This document shows positions 34,848 to 44,289 of a stretch of DNA of 64,000 nucleotides, piece by piece; within the stretch, counting starts at the first letter, position 1, and every line of letters starts with the position of its first letter. The notes below the pieces were generated by a model. It ran no database searches. It was not told the origin of the DNA and saw only the letters and a list, made by a program, of their open reading frames with translations. The stretch is from Ephydatia muelleri. Its lineage: Eukaryota > Porifera > Demospongiae > Spongillida > Spongillidae. The position numbers and the translations under genes were made by a program. Location: NCBI GenBank assembly GCA_013339895.1, contig JABACO010000005.1:7938888-8002887 (forward strand). Direction: 5' to 3'.

Positions 34848-35044
34848 ATCTTGGATCATCTTGGTTAAGATCTTGGGCAAGGTCTTGGCAAGATCATGAC
34901 CAGAAATTGGCCGGCATAATCTTGGCATCTTGGGCAAGGCCTTGGGCAAGGCCTTGGGCAAGTCTTGGGGAAGTTCCTGGCAAGTTCTGAACAAGTCTTG
35001 GGCAAGTTCTTGGCAGGAATCTTGCCCAAGAACTTTTTGCTGGG
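34848..35044. repeat. Right subterminal repeat array of EnSpm element
   Basis: About twelve degenerate copies of CTTGGGCAAG or CTTGGCAAGATC words, denser than on the left end, running to the terminal inverted repeat at 35044. Confidence 0.75.
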
Positions 35045-35047
35045 TAC

Positions 35048-35466
35048 ATATCAATTCAACCAATGATTTTGAGTCATGTTCTCAGATTTGCTTACTACTT
35101 CCCATATTTGTTGTCTTGAAGGGCGTTACACTTGAACACAAAGTACTGTACACTGTATGTCATTTGTTTACAAAATACAACCTTCTGAATTTTTTGGTAA
35201 CCTTTGTTAATTTGTTAAGCTATTGTGTGGCTATTTTCAAGGGCAGCATACATATATTGGCACATAAAGGGTCAGAGGCAAGTGAAAAATAAAATGCGTT
35301 TTGGCTAAAAGAATACGGACTACAACAATCATGCCTAATACCGTACTTTCGATGATTTCTAATAAATGCTCACTTTGTGACGGGCGCTATTATTTGCATC
35401 CGTACCGAGGGTAATAGCTAACTTTCTATATAACACTGTAAAAACATCGAGTATACATTTACATTC
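35048..35466. other. No gene recognised
   Basis: Flank between the EnSpm element and the palindrome. Short frames without motifs. Confidence 0.4.
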
Positions 35467-35762
35467 ACAAGTAAATAAAAACATTCTCTAACGAGAAAGT
35501 TGTTGGTATATAGGATTGACCAATGGTGGTGTAAAAAGCATGGAAACAAGAGTGACAGAAATTTGACTGGAAAATTGAAATAGGCCTATATTTAGCACAC
35601 TAACGTTGTAACAGTACATGCCTGAGTAATGGGCTAAATATAGGCCTATTTCAATTTTCCAGTCAAATTTCTGTCACTCTTGTTTCCATGCTTTTTACAC
35701 CACCATTGGTCAATCCTATATACCAACAACTTTCTCGTTAGAGAATGTTTTTATTTACTTGT
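35467..35762. repeat. Perfect palindrome, 130-bp arms, 36-bp spacer
   Basis: The left arm 35467-35596 is the exact reverse complement of the right arm 35633-35762 by eye; the spacer is 35597-35632. The right arm is the beginning of repeat family R, which continues rightwards and recurs at 36013 and 40065. The left arm is therefore an inverted fragment of R. Other R copies differ at several bases, whereas these two arms agree everywhere. Confidence 0.85.
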
Positions 35763-36012
35763 TTCATAAGTTTTTTCCTCTGGCGTCTTTATAAGTGGTG
35801 ATAAATTGATTTTAATTTACGAAAGGAGGGAGGGAGGTTAAAAAATTTTAATAATAGAAATGATAAGTATACGAGTTATTTATGTTATTGATTGTTCGGC
35901 CTTGTCCTCGTTTCCACCCTCTTCTATTGGCGCGGCGGCCTCGTTGTGGCCATGGGAGCCATGTGGGTGGTGGTGGCAGCGGCCAGGGGGGCAGCAGGCG
36001 AAGTGGTGGTGG
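35633..36012. repeat. Repeat family R, copy 1 (right-truncated)
   Basis: Begins GCTAAATATAGGCCTATTT, continues through TAAATTTACGAAAGGAGGG-like sequence and GTTCGGCCTTGTCCTCG, and ends abruptly in the GTGGTGGTGGGG region, where copy 2 starts. Confidence 0.85.
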
Positions 36013-36289
36013 GGCTAAATATAGGCCTCTTTGAATTTTCCAGTCAAATTTCTGTCACTCTTGTTTCCGTGCTTTTTACACCACGATTGGTCAATCCTAT
36101 ATACCAACAACTTTCTCGTTAGAGAATGTTTTTATTTACTTGTTTCATAAGTTTTTTCCTCTGGCGTCTTTATAAGTGGTGATAAATTGATTTAAATTTA
36201 CGAAAGGAGGGAGGGAGGGAGGTTAAATTTTTTTAATAATAATGATAAGTATACGAATTTTTTATGTAATTAACCCTATAACGGTCAAA

Positions 36290-36955
36290 TTAAAATCTAC
36301 GTAATGTGACCTTCCGGCCAAATTATTTTATTTGAGTTTTGAAAGTTATGTCTTGCGCGGCAATTACTTTGGAACTCGCATATTCGTTAGTGTACTGCCT
36401 GAAATTCACCATGGATGTCTTAAAGTATGTTTTAGCAATGTATTTCCATGAATTGATCGTTGTGACCTGTTTTTCTAAATTACTAATTTGTAGTACGAAA
36501 TGTGTCTTTCACGCGCGCTCTCGTTCTGACTACCTAGTAGCAGTTGGACTACAAAAAAGTGCTTCGTAATGTTTTTCAACCTGTTACCTATCTTTCTTGT
36601 GTAGAATTACACCGTCTGTTGTGCGTTTTGGTTTGTTATGATATGGTTGTCGTAGTGTTCTAGCGATTCTAATAGTAGCGCATCCGATGAATGAATGATT
36701 ACTTGGGTTTGCATAGGCTTTATTTGTCAGTGTGAGACTTTTTCACTATATTAGAGGTGCTTGTGTGGTCTATGTTGATCGTAGATGCTGTTTTGTGACG
36801 TTTTGTTGTCTATAGCTTAGGTCATCGATGGGGTTTGCCTATATATTGGTGCTCAAACACAGACTGTATGACCAGACTGTACAGGTATGTTTTGTATGCT
36901 TAGATCATAATTAGATCATGTCATGCACCGTTTGTATATGTATGTTCCGTACTAT
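36290..36955. other. Left interior of piggyBac-like element, no gene
   Basis: Non-coding AT-rich sequence between the left terminus and the minisatellite. A 76-codon frame at 36339 has no motif. Confidence 0.45.
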
Positions 36956-36964
36956 AAAACAGAT

Positions 36965-38515
36965 CTACATGCATACTGCCACATCTCCTGGCCACTGCCC
37001 TGACTGTCTCCTCCCCAGGTCCCTGTGAGTACTGCCACATCTCCTGGCCAGTGCCCTGACCGTCTCCTCCCCAGGTCCCTGTGAGTACTGCGACGTCTCC
37101 TGGCCAATGCCCTGACTGTCTCCTCCCCAGGTCCCTGTGAGTACTGCCACATCTCTGGCCAGTGCCCTGACTGTCTTTTCCCCAGGTCCCTGTGAGTACT
37201 GCCACATCTCCTGGCCAGTGCCCTGACCATCTCCTCCCCAGGTCCCTGTGAGTACTGCGACGTCTCCTGGCCAATGCCCTGACTGTCTCCTCCCCAGGTC
37301 CATGTGAGTATTGCCACATCTCCGGGTCAGTGCCCCGACTGTCTCCTCCCAAGGTCCCTGGGAGTACGGCCACCTCCCCTGGCCAGTGCCCTGACTGGGT
37401 CCCTGTGCATACCGCCACAACTCATGGCCAATGCCCTGACCATCTCCTCCCCAGGTCCCTGTGAGTACTGCGACGTCTCCTGGCCAATGCCCTGGCTGTC
37501 TCCTCCCCAGGTCCCTGTGAGTACTGCCACATCTCCTGGCCAATGCCCTGACTGTCTCCTCCCAAGGTCCCTGTGAGTACTGCCACAACTCATGGCCAAT
37601 GCCCTGACTGTCTCCTCCCCAGGTCCCTGTGAGTACTGCCACATCTCCTGGCCAATGCCCTGACTGTCTCCTCCCAAGGTCCCTGTGAGTACTGCCACAT
37701 CTCCTGGCCAGTGCCCTGACTGTCTCCTCCCCAGGTCCCTGTGAGTACTGCCACATCTCCTGGCCAGTGCCGTAACTGTCTCCACCCCAGGTCCCTGTGA
37801 GTACTGCCACATCTCCTGGCCAATGCCCTGACTGTCTCCTCCCCAGGTCCCTGTGAGTACTGCCACATCCCCTGGCCAATGCCCTGACTGTCTCCTCCCA
37901 AGGTCCCTGCGCATACCACCACAACTCATGGCCAATGCCCTGACTGTCTCCTCCCCAGGTCCCTGTGAGTACTGCCACATCTCCTGGCCAGTGCCCTGAC
38001 TGTCTCCTCCCAAGGTCCCTGGGAGTACGGCCACCTCCCCTGGCCAGTGCCCTGACTGTCTCCTCCCAAGGTCCCTGTGCATACCGCCACAACTCCTGGC
38101 CAGTGCCGTGACTGTTTCCACCCCAGGTCCCTGTGAGTACTGTCACATCTCCTGGCCAGTGCCCTGACTGTCTCCTCCCCAGGTCCCTGTGAGTACTGCC
38201 ACATCTCCTGGCCAGTGCCCTGACTGTCTCCTCCCCAGGTCCCTGTGAGTAATGCCACATCTCCTGGCCAGTGCCGTAACTGTCTCCACCCCAGGTCCCT
38301 GTGAGTACTGCCACATCTCCTGGCCAATGCCCTGACTTCTCCTCCCAAGGTCCCTGTGAGTACTGCCACATCTCCTGGCCAATGCCCTGACTGTCTCCTC
38401 CCAAGGTCCCTGTGAGTACTGCCACATCTCCTGGCCAGTGCCCTGCCTGTCTCCTCCCCAGGTCCCTGTGAGTACTGCCACATCTCCTGGCCAGTGCCAT
38501 GACTGTCTCCACCCC
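36965..38515. repeat. 56-bp minisatellite, about 27-28 copies
   Basis: Consensus on the plus strand is CTCCTGGCCAGTGCCCTGAC, then TGTCTCCTCCCCAGGTCCCT, then GTGAGTACTGCCACAT. Copies differ by a few substitutions (CAGTG/CAATG, CCCAGG/CCAAGG) and a few variants are shortened. All three minus frames are open over hundreds of codons because the unit is not a multiple of three and has no stops. I regard these frames as artefacts. Every unit contains a pyrimidine-tract CAG and a GTGAGT, splice-site-like words in the correct order. Confidence 0.95.
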
Positions 38516-38519
38516 AGGT

Positions 38520-38715
38520 CTCTGTGCGCACCTGCACAGACCTCAGAAGTGGTTTGCACATCCTCCTCACACATGTCATCCAGAAGCTCATCCCCAACCT
38601 CACTCCCAATCTCATCGTCACTACCTGGCATTGGCACGTCTTCGTCGCCATTGATGTCATCATTCTAAAGCATTGCCAACACTTGTGCAATGCTAAATCT
38701 CATAGCCATTCCTAC
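38520..38715 (-). pseudogene. piggyBac-type transposase N-terminal remnant
   Basis: The minus strand reads MRFSIAQVLAML, a stop codon, then NDDINGDEDVPMPGSDDEIGSEVGDELLDDMCEEDVQTTSE before entering the minisatellite. A short hydrophobic start followed by an acidic Asp/Glu stretch is characteristic of piggyBac transposase N-termini. The stop and the missing catalytic domain show it is dead. Confidence 0.5.
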
Positions 38716-38769
38716 AGAATTAGTGCGGTGTTTTTTTGTGTTGCATGAATATATTTATGGTGTTGCATG

Positions 38770-39110
38770 AATACATGTATATTACCTGCCTGCACTTGTA
38801 GGGGATGTAGATAAACAGATCCGAGATTACAGCCGACTGTCAACTCGCGTGTACAAACAAACCGCACTATGTAATACCTGCCAACTTAGTGAATACTTTG
38901 GTAACCCCTAAGTCTATCGTTACGTACGTTTTTTTGACTAAAGTACCATTGGGAATAAATACAAACCTCTGTACTACATGTTTGTATTGCAATAAGCACG
39001 ATCAGAAACGCGTTGTCTAGGCCACGATTCATACAGTTCTTAATATTGACGCGCGTAAAAATACGCTTACGGCCGTACCGTTACCTAATGATTAAGCGTA
39101 TAAATACGCT
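38770..39110. other. Right interior of piggyBac-like element, no gene
   Basis: Non-coding. Contains two copies of a TACGCTTA..GGCCGT subterminal word near 39061-39118, one direct and one diverged. Confidence 0.5.
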
Positions 39111-39575
39111 TATGGCCGTTATAGGGTTAACTGTTCTGCCTTGTCCTCGACCTCCTCGTCTTCTCCGGCGGCCTCGTTGTGGCCATGGGAGCATGCATGT
39201 GGGTGGTGGTGGCAGCGGCCAGGGGGGCAGCAGGCAAAGTGGTGGTGGGGGCACTGGTATAGGTGCCGGTGGTGGGGCTAGTGCTGGTAGCGGCGGGGGC
39301 CGCTCTGCTGCTTCTGCTGGTAGCGGCGGGGGCAGCCCTGCTGCTACTGCTGGTGGCGGTAGCTCTGCTGCTGCTGGCGGTGGGGACAGTGCTGCTGCTA
39401 CTGCTGGTGGCGGATGATTGGGGGGCAGCACTGCTTCTAGCAGCGGTGGCGGGGGCGGTGGCTGGGTGAACGGTTGAGGAGTCGGAGGATGTACTTCGTC
39501 CTCCGAGTCTTGTTCAAAAAATCTTGCATATTCCATCTGAATCAACATGACAGAGAGTATAGAAACAAAGTGCAA
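39081..39575 (-). CDS. Proline-rich protein exon, unknown function
   Basis: The minus strand reads MEYARFFEQDSEDEVHPPTPQPF (from about 39536) followed by about 90 residues of Pro/Ala-rich repeats and a basic RGRRRRRGGRGQGRT end. The Pro-rich part is repeat R sequence and recurs at 40590-40279. The ORF crosses the right end of the piggyBac-like insertion, so its last ~15 residues are transposon-derived. It might be the first exon of an unidentified mobile-element gene. Evidence for expression is absent. Confidence 0.35.
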   Translation of the reverse strand: MHFVSILSVMLIQMEYARFFEQDSEDEVHPPTPQPFTQPPPPPPLLEAVLPPNHPPPAVAAALSPPPAAAELPPPAVAAGLPPPLPAEAAERPPPLPALAPPPAPIPVPPPPLCLLPPWPLPPPPTCMLPWPQRGRRRRRGGRGQGRTVNPITAISVFIRLIIR

Positions 39576-39759
39576 GGATTTAGTTTTTACCTTTTTCTTC
39601 TCAGCAATCGAAGTGCACTATTTGGTGGGTGAGTAGCTTTTATACATGAAAAACCTTAACATGTGTGCCGGCTGTGCTACAATTCTATTGGTTCAATTTC
39701 ATCCGTTACATCACCGATCATTATGCATATTCATGATCTCACAGATAAGGGGGGAGTGG

Positions 39760-39762
<3 letters not shown>

Positions 39763-39792
<30 letters not shown>
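39763..39792. repeat. (TG)n microsatellite
   Basis: Pure TG run, followed at 39798-39990 by two copies of an ~110-bp unit with ACAATGTTTACATGGGA and TATGTACATTGGCCATGGGA. Confidence 0.9.
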
Positions 39793-39793
<1 letters not shown>

Positions 39794-40011
39794 AAGTAAC
39801 AATGTTTACATGGGAAAGACCTCCCTCTCCAATGATTGTATATGTACATTGGCCATGGGAAAGACCTCCCCTCCTTATTCCATTGTGCTGGATGTTCTCC
39901 TAATTAAAAGGTGTTAACAATGTTTACATGGGATGCATTCTTGTGTATGTACATTGGCCATGGGATTCGAGATGGGAAAGACCTCCCCTCCATACATAGG
40001 CCTCTGTACGG

Positions 40012-40044
40012 ACAGCTACAAGGCCGATCCCGAAAAGAAGAATG
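40012..40044 (+). pseudogene. Orphan fragment of the KADPEKK repeat on the plus strand
   Basis: GACAGCTACAAGGCCGATCC followed by CGAAAAGAAGAA reads DSYKADPEKKN, one unit of the repeat protein encoded on the opposite strand at 41.8-42.2 kb. It is fused directly upstream of repeat R copy 3, suggesting a rearrangement junction. Confidence 0.7.
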
Positions 40045-40064
40045 TACTGTTACAATGTTAGTGT

Positions 40065-40661
40065 GCTAAATATAGGCCTATTTCAATTTTCCAGTCAAAT
40101 TTCTGTCAGTCTTGTTTCCGTGCTTTTTACACCACGATTGGTCAATCCTATATACCAACAACTTTCTCGTTAGAGAATGTTTTTATTTACTTGTTTCATA
40201 AGTTTTTTCCTCTGGCGTCTTTATAAGTGGTGACAAATTGATTTAAATTTACGAAAGGAGGGAGGGAGGTTAAAAATTTTAATAATAGAAATGATAAGTA
40301 TACGATTTGTTTATATTATTAATTGTTCGGCCTTGTCCTCGTTTCCACCCTCTTCTATTGACGCGGCGACCTCGTTGTGGCCATGGGAGCCATGTGGGTG
40401 GTGGTGGCAGCGGCCAGGGGGGCAGCAGACGAAGTGGTGGTGGGGGCACTGGTATTGGTGCCGGTGGTGGGGCTAGTGCTGGTAGCGGCGGGGGCAGCCC
40501 TGCTACTGCTGGTGGCGGCAGCTCTGCTGCTGCTGGCGGTGGGGACAGTGCTGCTGCTACTGCTGGCGGCGGATGGTAGGGGGGCAGCACTGCTTCTAGC
40601 AGTGGTGGCGGGGGCGGTGGCTGTGTGAATGGAAGAGGAGTCGGAGGATGTACTTCGTGGT
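40065..40661. repeat. Repeat family R, copy 3 (uninterrupted)
   Basis: Matches copies 1 and 2 from GCTAAATATAGGCC through the Pro-rich (minus) coding segment. It ends at 40661 within GGATGTACTTCGT, where it joins the exon of the KADPEKKK gene. The TTAA/TTAAT site where copy 2 is interrupted is intact here. Confidence 0.85.
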
Positions 40662-42330
40662 ATCCTTATCTCTGTCCCCTATCTCCTCTGCCACTACACA
40701 CCTACCATTGAGGTCTACTGGAATGGCCTCAAGTCGTTTTGTGTAAGTGTACGAATTAATAAAAAAGTAAGGTTCAGAGCCAGCAGTATGATACCCATGC
40801 CCAACTAAAATATCATTTTCTTCTAATCTCAATGCATTAACTTCCCGGATAGTTTTTAACAATGACCCTGCTTTTGCTCTTCGTACACTCAGTGCTTTAG
40901 AAACTAATGCATCTGCACCAATCTTACTTACTGCTGCACGGGCAGATCTTGTAACAACCTTTTGAGCTAGCAATGGATGAGACTTACAAAACGCATCATT
41001 TACTTCACTTAGAAGCTCACTATCCCTAAGAATAGCTTTTTCAAGACCACCATTATACTCCATTAGTGCATGAGATTTGGGTTCATACAAGGAGTAGCTA
41101 TATGGGAGAAGGATATGGTTGCAGTAATATTCAGTGCTCAACCATAGCAAATGCAATTAAATTAATACACAGTTGCAGGCGGGCTGCCATTGTGTCATGT
41201 ACATCAGATAAGGAAGCCTTTTTGTGCATCAGATTAAGGATGACACCCCAATATTCAATAGACAGGTCACAAAGGAGAAAGGACTACTGTACACAACAGT
41301 AGGGTCACCATGCATGCTTTTCATGTGAAGTGAATGGCAGATCCCTTACATGCGTGCTGTACACATGTTGCATGCACATCACATGCCAAACTCAAAGAAA
41401 TTAGACACCCCAATATTCAATAGACAGGTCACAAAGGACTGTACACAACAGTTGGGTCACCATGCATGCTTTACATGTAAAGTGAATGGTTTTGTGCAGA
41501 TCCCTTACATGCGTGCTGTACATACATGTATGTTGCATGCACATCTTCCTATAGCTTTTTAATGCTAGTGCAATACAACATGCCATCACATACCTTTGGG
41601 TGGTAGTGGTAGTTCGGTGACCCCTGCGATACCGCTTCCTCTCGGCAGCACGTTTAGCCAATCGGACAGCGGGGTCATTCCAATACCGATTCCTTTCAGA
41701 TGCCTTAATGGCAGCTGAATTGTCCTCGTATTTCTGCCTTTTAGCAGCGCGGTTCTCCTCGAAGTCCTCTTGATATCGCTGCCTTTTAGTAGTACGGTTC
41801 TCCTCGAGGTCCTCTTGATATCGCTGCCTTTTAGCAGATTGCTTAGATTCAATATCTGCGTTGTAGCTGTCGCGTACAGAGGCCTTCTTCTTTTCGGGAT
41901 CGGCCTTGTAGCTGTCGCGTGCAGAGGCCTTCTTCTTTTCGGGATCGGCCTTGTAGCTGTCGCGTGCAGAGGCCTTCTTCTTTTCGGGATCGGCCTTGTA
42001 GCTGTCGCGTGCAGAGGCCTTCTTCTTTTCGGGATCGGCCTTGTAGCTGTCGCGTACAGAGGCCTTCTTCTTTTCGGGATCGGCCTTGTAGCTGTCGCGT
42101 ACAGAGGCCTTCTTCTTTTCGGGATCGGCCTTGTAGCTGTCGCGTACAGAGGCCTTCTTCTTTTCGGGATCGGCCTTGTAGCTGTCGCGTACAGAGGCCT
42201 TCTTCTTTTCGGGATCGGCCTTGTAGCGCGCTCGGGCTTTAGCCTTGTTTTCTTGTGATAAAATATCGTCTTGCTTTTGAAGGTATTCCGCTCGTTGCTT
42301 AGATCTCTTCTTTCGATTACGCGAAGGCAT
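40640..42330 (-). CDS. KADPEKKK-repeat protein, possible Helitron-type protein N-terminus
   Basis: Exon 1 (42330-41596) starts MPSRNRKKRSKQRAEYLQKQ, contains eight copies of the 15-residue unit YKADPEKKKASVRDS at about 42229-41870, then related degenerate units (RQRYQEDLEENRTTK, RNRYWNDPAVRLAKR) and ends at a CAAAG|GTATGT donor. Exon 2 (about 41098-40640) follows a CCATATAG acceptor and reads YSLYEPKSHALMEYNGGLEKAIL...EPYFFINSYTYTKRLEAIPVDLNGRCVVAEEI. From memory this N-terminal arrangement occurs in sponge and cnidarian proteins that continue into a Helitron-like replication/helicase region. Here the gene is cut at 40661 by fusion to repeat R copy 3, so no catalytic domain is present. Charged, helical and probably nuclear. 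The function assignment is weak. Confidence 0.5.
41239..41546. repeat. ~160-bp tandem duplication in the intron of the KADPEKKK gene
   Basis: CACCCCAATATTCAATAGAC...GGTCACCATGCATGCTTT...CAGATCCCTTACATGCGTGC occurs at 41247-41389 and again at 41408-41546 with small indels. Confidence 0.85.
41870..42229. repeat. 45-bp coding repeat, eight near-identical units
   Basis: Each unit encodes 15 residues. Unit-to-unit differences are essentially one position (GTA/GCA giving Val/Ala), so the array was amplified or homogenised recently while keeping frame. Confidence 0.95.
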
Positions 42331-42344
42331 TTAACTTCACTAGC

Positions 42345-43030
42345 CAAAGTATTTAACTGCGATAGGAACACCAAATAAATTTCGTGCAGGTCGGAGTGCA
42401 TGCTGTAAAATAACTTCATTAATCAACAATAAACCAAATAAACTTCTGCAATAACTTCATATCCTATACAGAACTTGCTACCGCATGAGGTACTTCTCGC
42501 TGTAGTCTTTATATGACCTTAAAGGGCACCGCGCAGGTGAATTCCAAAGATATTGGCGCTATTGCCGTTATTCAAAACCGTTCGTAGCTCGAGTTATACC
42601 TTCCTAAGGAAGAAGAAGAAGAAGAAGAATTAGAAGACGACAACCAAGAATTATTTTGGGACTGGGCACGAGAAAAAGGAATTCGTTTGTTTCTCTAAAA
42701 GCACACCGTTTTATGACACGGAACAAACGTAGAAATGTAGATCTTTGAGTTCTCGTTCCATCGCGACAAAGAGATACGCGATCCGTTTCTCCGTTGTCCC
42801 TCCAGACGCGAGTGAAGTTTTTTAATGATATTCATCAATCCTCAATCCTATAATCCTATATTGAACCTGCTGCAGCAGGTTCAGATGTATGCAAGCATAG
42901 GGACCACACAACTACACATTCATCAAGCTTCCAACCTCCATCTTCGGTCACGTGACGAGCCACTTTAGGATCTTCGTAAAGCTTCTATGGACTCACGCAT
43001 TGCTGCTGTGTTAGACGTCACGAAGAAGAG
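42345..43030. other. Intergenic with (GAA)n
   Basis: Contains a GAA run at 42609-42628. No gene recognised. Confidence 0.45.
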
Positions 43031-43035
43031 CTGTT

Positions 43036-43154
43036 TGTGATGTTCTCGACTTAATAATTAACTAAATATATGTGCAGTGTGTGATTGACTCGTGATGTTG
43101 GATTGAGTGTGCATGCTGGTTGAATCTGTTGCCATCGAGAGTAAGTATTTCACA
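43036..43154 (+). repeat. 5' LTR of gypsy element (119 bp)
   Basis: Unusually short LTR, TG...CA bounded. Followed at once by GTGGCGACGATCGAGG, the primer-binding-site position; a TGGCGAC start is common to many gypsy elements. The tRNA was not identified. Confidence 0.9.
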
Positions 43155-43200
43155 GTGGCGACGATCGAGGGTGGGATCCCTAACATAGTGGCGACGGATT

Positions 43201-44055
43201 ATGGCGATTCACGTGGGAAAGGTAGAAGAGTTCGATGGCGCTGTGGACGACTGGCCCAGTTATATGGAGAGATTGGAACACTTCTTCGACGCAAATAAAA
43301 TAGGAGCAGAACAGAAAAAAGCGGCGTTTCTAGCGTGTATTGGCAAGAGAACGTACGGCCTTCTACGAGCTCTAACTGTTCCAGGTAAACCGGCAGACAA
43401 AACTTATAAGGAGTTAGTTGAGTTATTGACGAAGCATTTGGCGCCGAAACCGTTACTTATCGCGGAGCGTTATCGGTTCCACAAACGCGACCAGAAGGAG
43501 GGCGAGTCCATCCGAGAGTACGTGGCTAACTTACAAAAGTTAACGGAGCACTGCCAGTTTGGAGCCGGGTGGGACGATGCATTGCGAGACCGAATCGTGT
43601 GTGGCATCAGAGATGAAGTAGTTCGGAAGCGTCTTCTATCTAAGGCTGAACTTACATTTGCGAAGGCGGTGGAGATAATTGAGACAGAAGAAGTGGCGGT
43701 TAAGGATGCGGGTCAAATGAAAATGAGTGATACAATCCAAGTAAAAACAGAACCTCAGGAAGTGAACCAAATACCTACTAGGTCACAAGGCAGGTGTTAC
43801 AGATGCGGTGGAAATCATCAAGCACATGGCTGCCCATTTATTGATCAACAGTGCCATTTTTGCAAAAAGAAAGGGCACATAGCACGTGTATGTAAGGCGA
43901 AGAAAAGAACAATGGGAGGCTCAGGATCAGAGTTATCCAGTGAGGCTACGATCGAGAATGAAGAGGAGGCAGAGGTACCAGTGTACTGGGGCCAGGCCAT
44001 CAACAAGAGGAGGGCTGCTAAGGAGCAGTGGAAAAGTGGTGAGGCTATAATGGTG
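43201..44055 (+). mobile_element. gag: gypsy gag region
   Basis: Encodes a retrotransposon capsid-type region (VEEFDGAVDDWPSYMERLEHFF, IREYVANLQKLTEHCQFG) and two CCHC zinc knuckles, CYRCGGNHQAHGC and CHFCKKKGHIARVC, at about 43.8-43.9 kb. The nested transposon begins at its downstream end. It is closely related to the gag part of the fossil at 59.7-58.9 kb on the other strand. Confidence 0.9.
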
Positions 44056-44289
44056 CACTGTAAAAAATTCTAGTGTTCTCAGAGCACGAAAATCGTGCTG
44101 TGCATAGCGGACACCAAAAATTGGTGCTCACACCTAATGAATCGCGGTTGATACAGCAGCCACGTAATGAATACATTAAATTATCATACACTTGCAGTAG
44201 TGATTCAATAATAACAAAAAACAAAAAGAAATTCAAATCACCAAAATCAAATCAACAATAAGACAAAACAAACAAATTCAACAAGTGTT

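Larger units (their letters stand above)
28084..35044. mobile_element. CACTA/EnSpm (CMC) DNA transposon, end-to-end copy with BEN-domain cargo gene
   Basis: The left terminus CCCAGCAAAAAGTTCTTGG at 28084 is matched in inverted orientation at 35044. Both ends are flanked by the trinucleotide TAC (28081-28083 and 35045-35047), a 3-bp target duplication as expected for EnSpm. The element is 6961 bp. Dense subterminal repeats of the CTTGG/GGCAAGATC type occur at both ends. Inside are a transposase gene on the minus strand (to 31694) and a BEN-domain gene on the plus strand (from 31769), 74 bp apart. Coding blocks are mostly open and exons have GT-AG borders, so the copy is fairly young, though the acidic microsatellite in the transposase appears out of frame. 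Secondary sequence with poly-G/C tracts sits in an intron at 31910-32045. Confidence 0.85.
36270..39130. mobile_element. piggyBac-like DNA transposon, 2853 bp, degenerate, minisatellite-filled
   Basis: TTAA at 36270-36273 and 39127-39130 flank CCCTATAACGG at the left and its complement CCGTTATAGGG at the right, an 11-base perfect terminal repeat of piggyBac type (CCC start, TTAA target). Near the right end the minus strand keeps what looks like a transposase amino-terminus (about 38710-38520). The rest of the expected transposase is absent, and a 56-bp minisatellite fills 36965-38515. It is inserted in repeat R copy 2. Confidence 0.8.
36013..39500. repeat. Repeat family R, copy 2, split by a piggyBac-like insertion
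   Basis: The left part 36013-36273 and right part 39131-39500 together correspond to copies 1 and 3. Between them lies a TTAA-flanked element. Copies 1 and 3 show the uninterrupted arrangement across this point, acting as an empty-site comparison. Confidence 0.85.

Noticed and set aside
36965-38512. Long open frame of 515 codons on the minus strand through the 56-bp repeat
   Set aside because: All three frames of that strand stay open because the unit has no stops and is not a multiple of three; codon content simply mirrors the repeat. No independent protein evidence.
36965-38515. CRISPR-like array
   Set aside because: Units are contiguous tandem repeats without unique spacers, in a eukaryotic genome; a minisatellite is the correct description.
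39013-39417. Gly/Ser-rich plus-strand frame (silk- or collagen-like)
   Set aside because: It is the complement of the Pro/Ala-rich minus-strand segment of repeat R; no signal peptide or splice context favours the plus strand.
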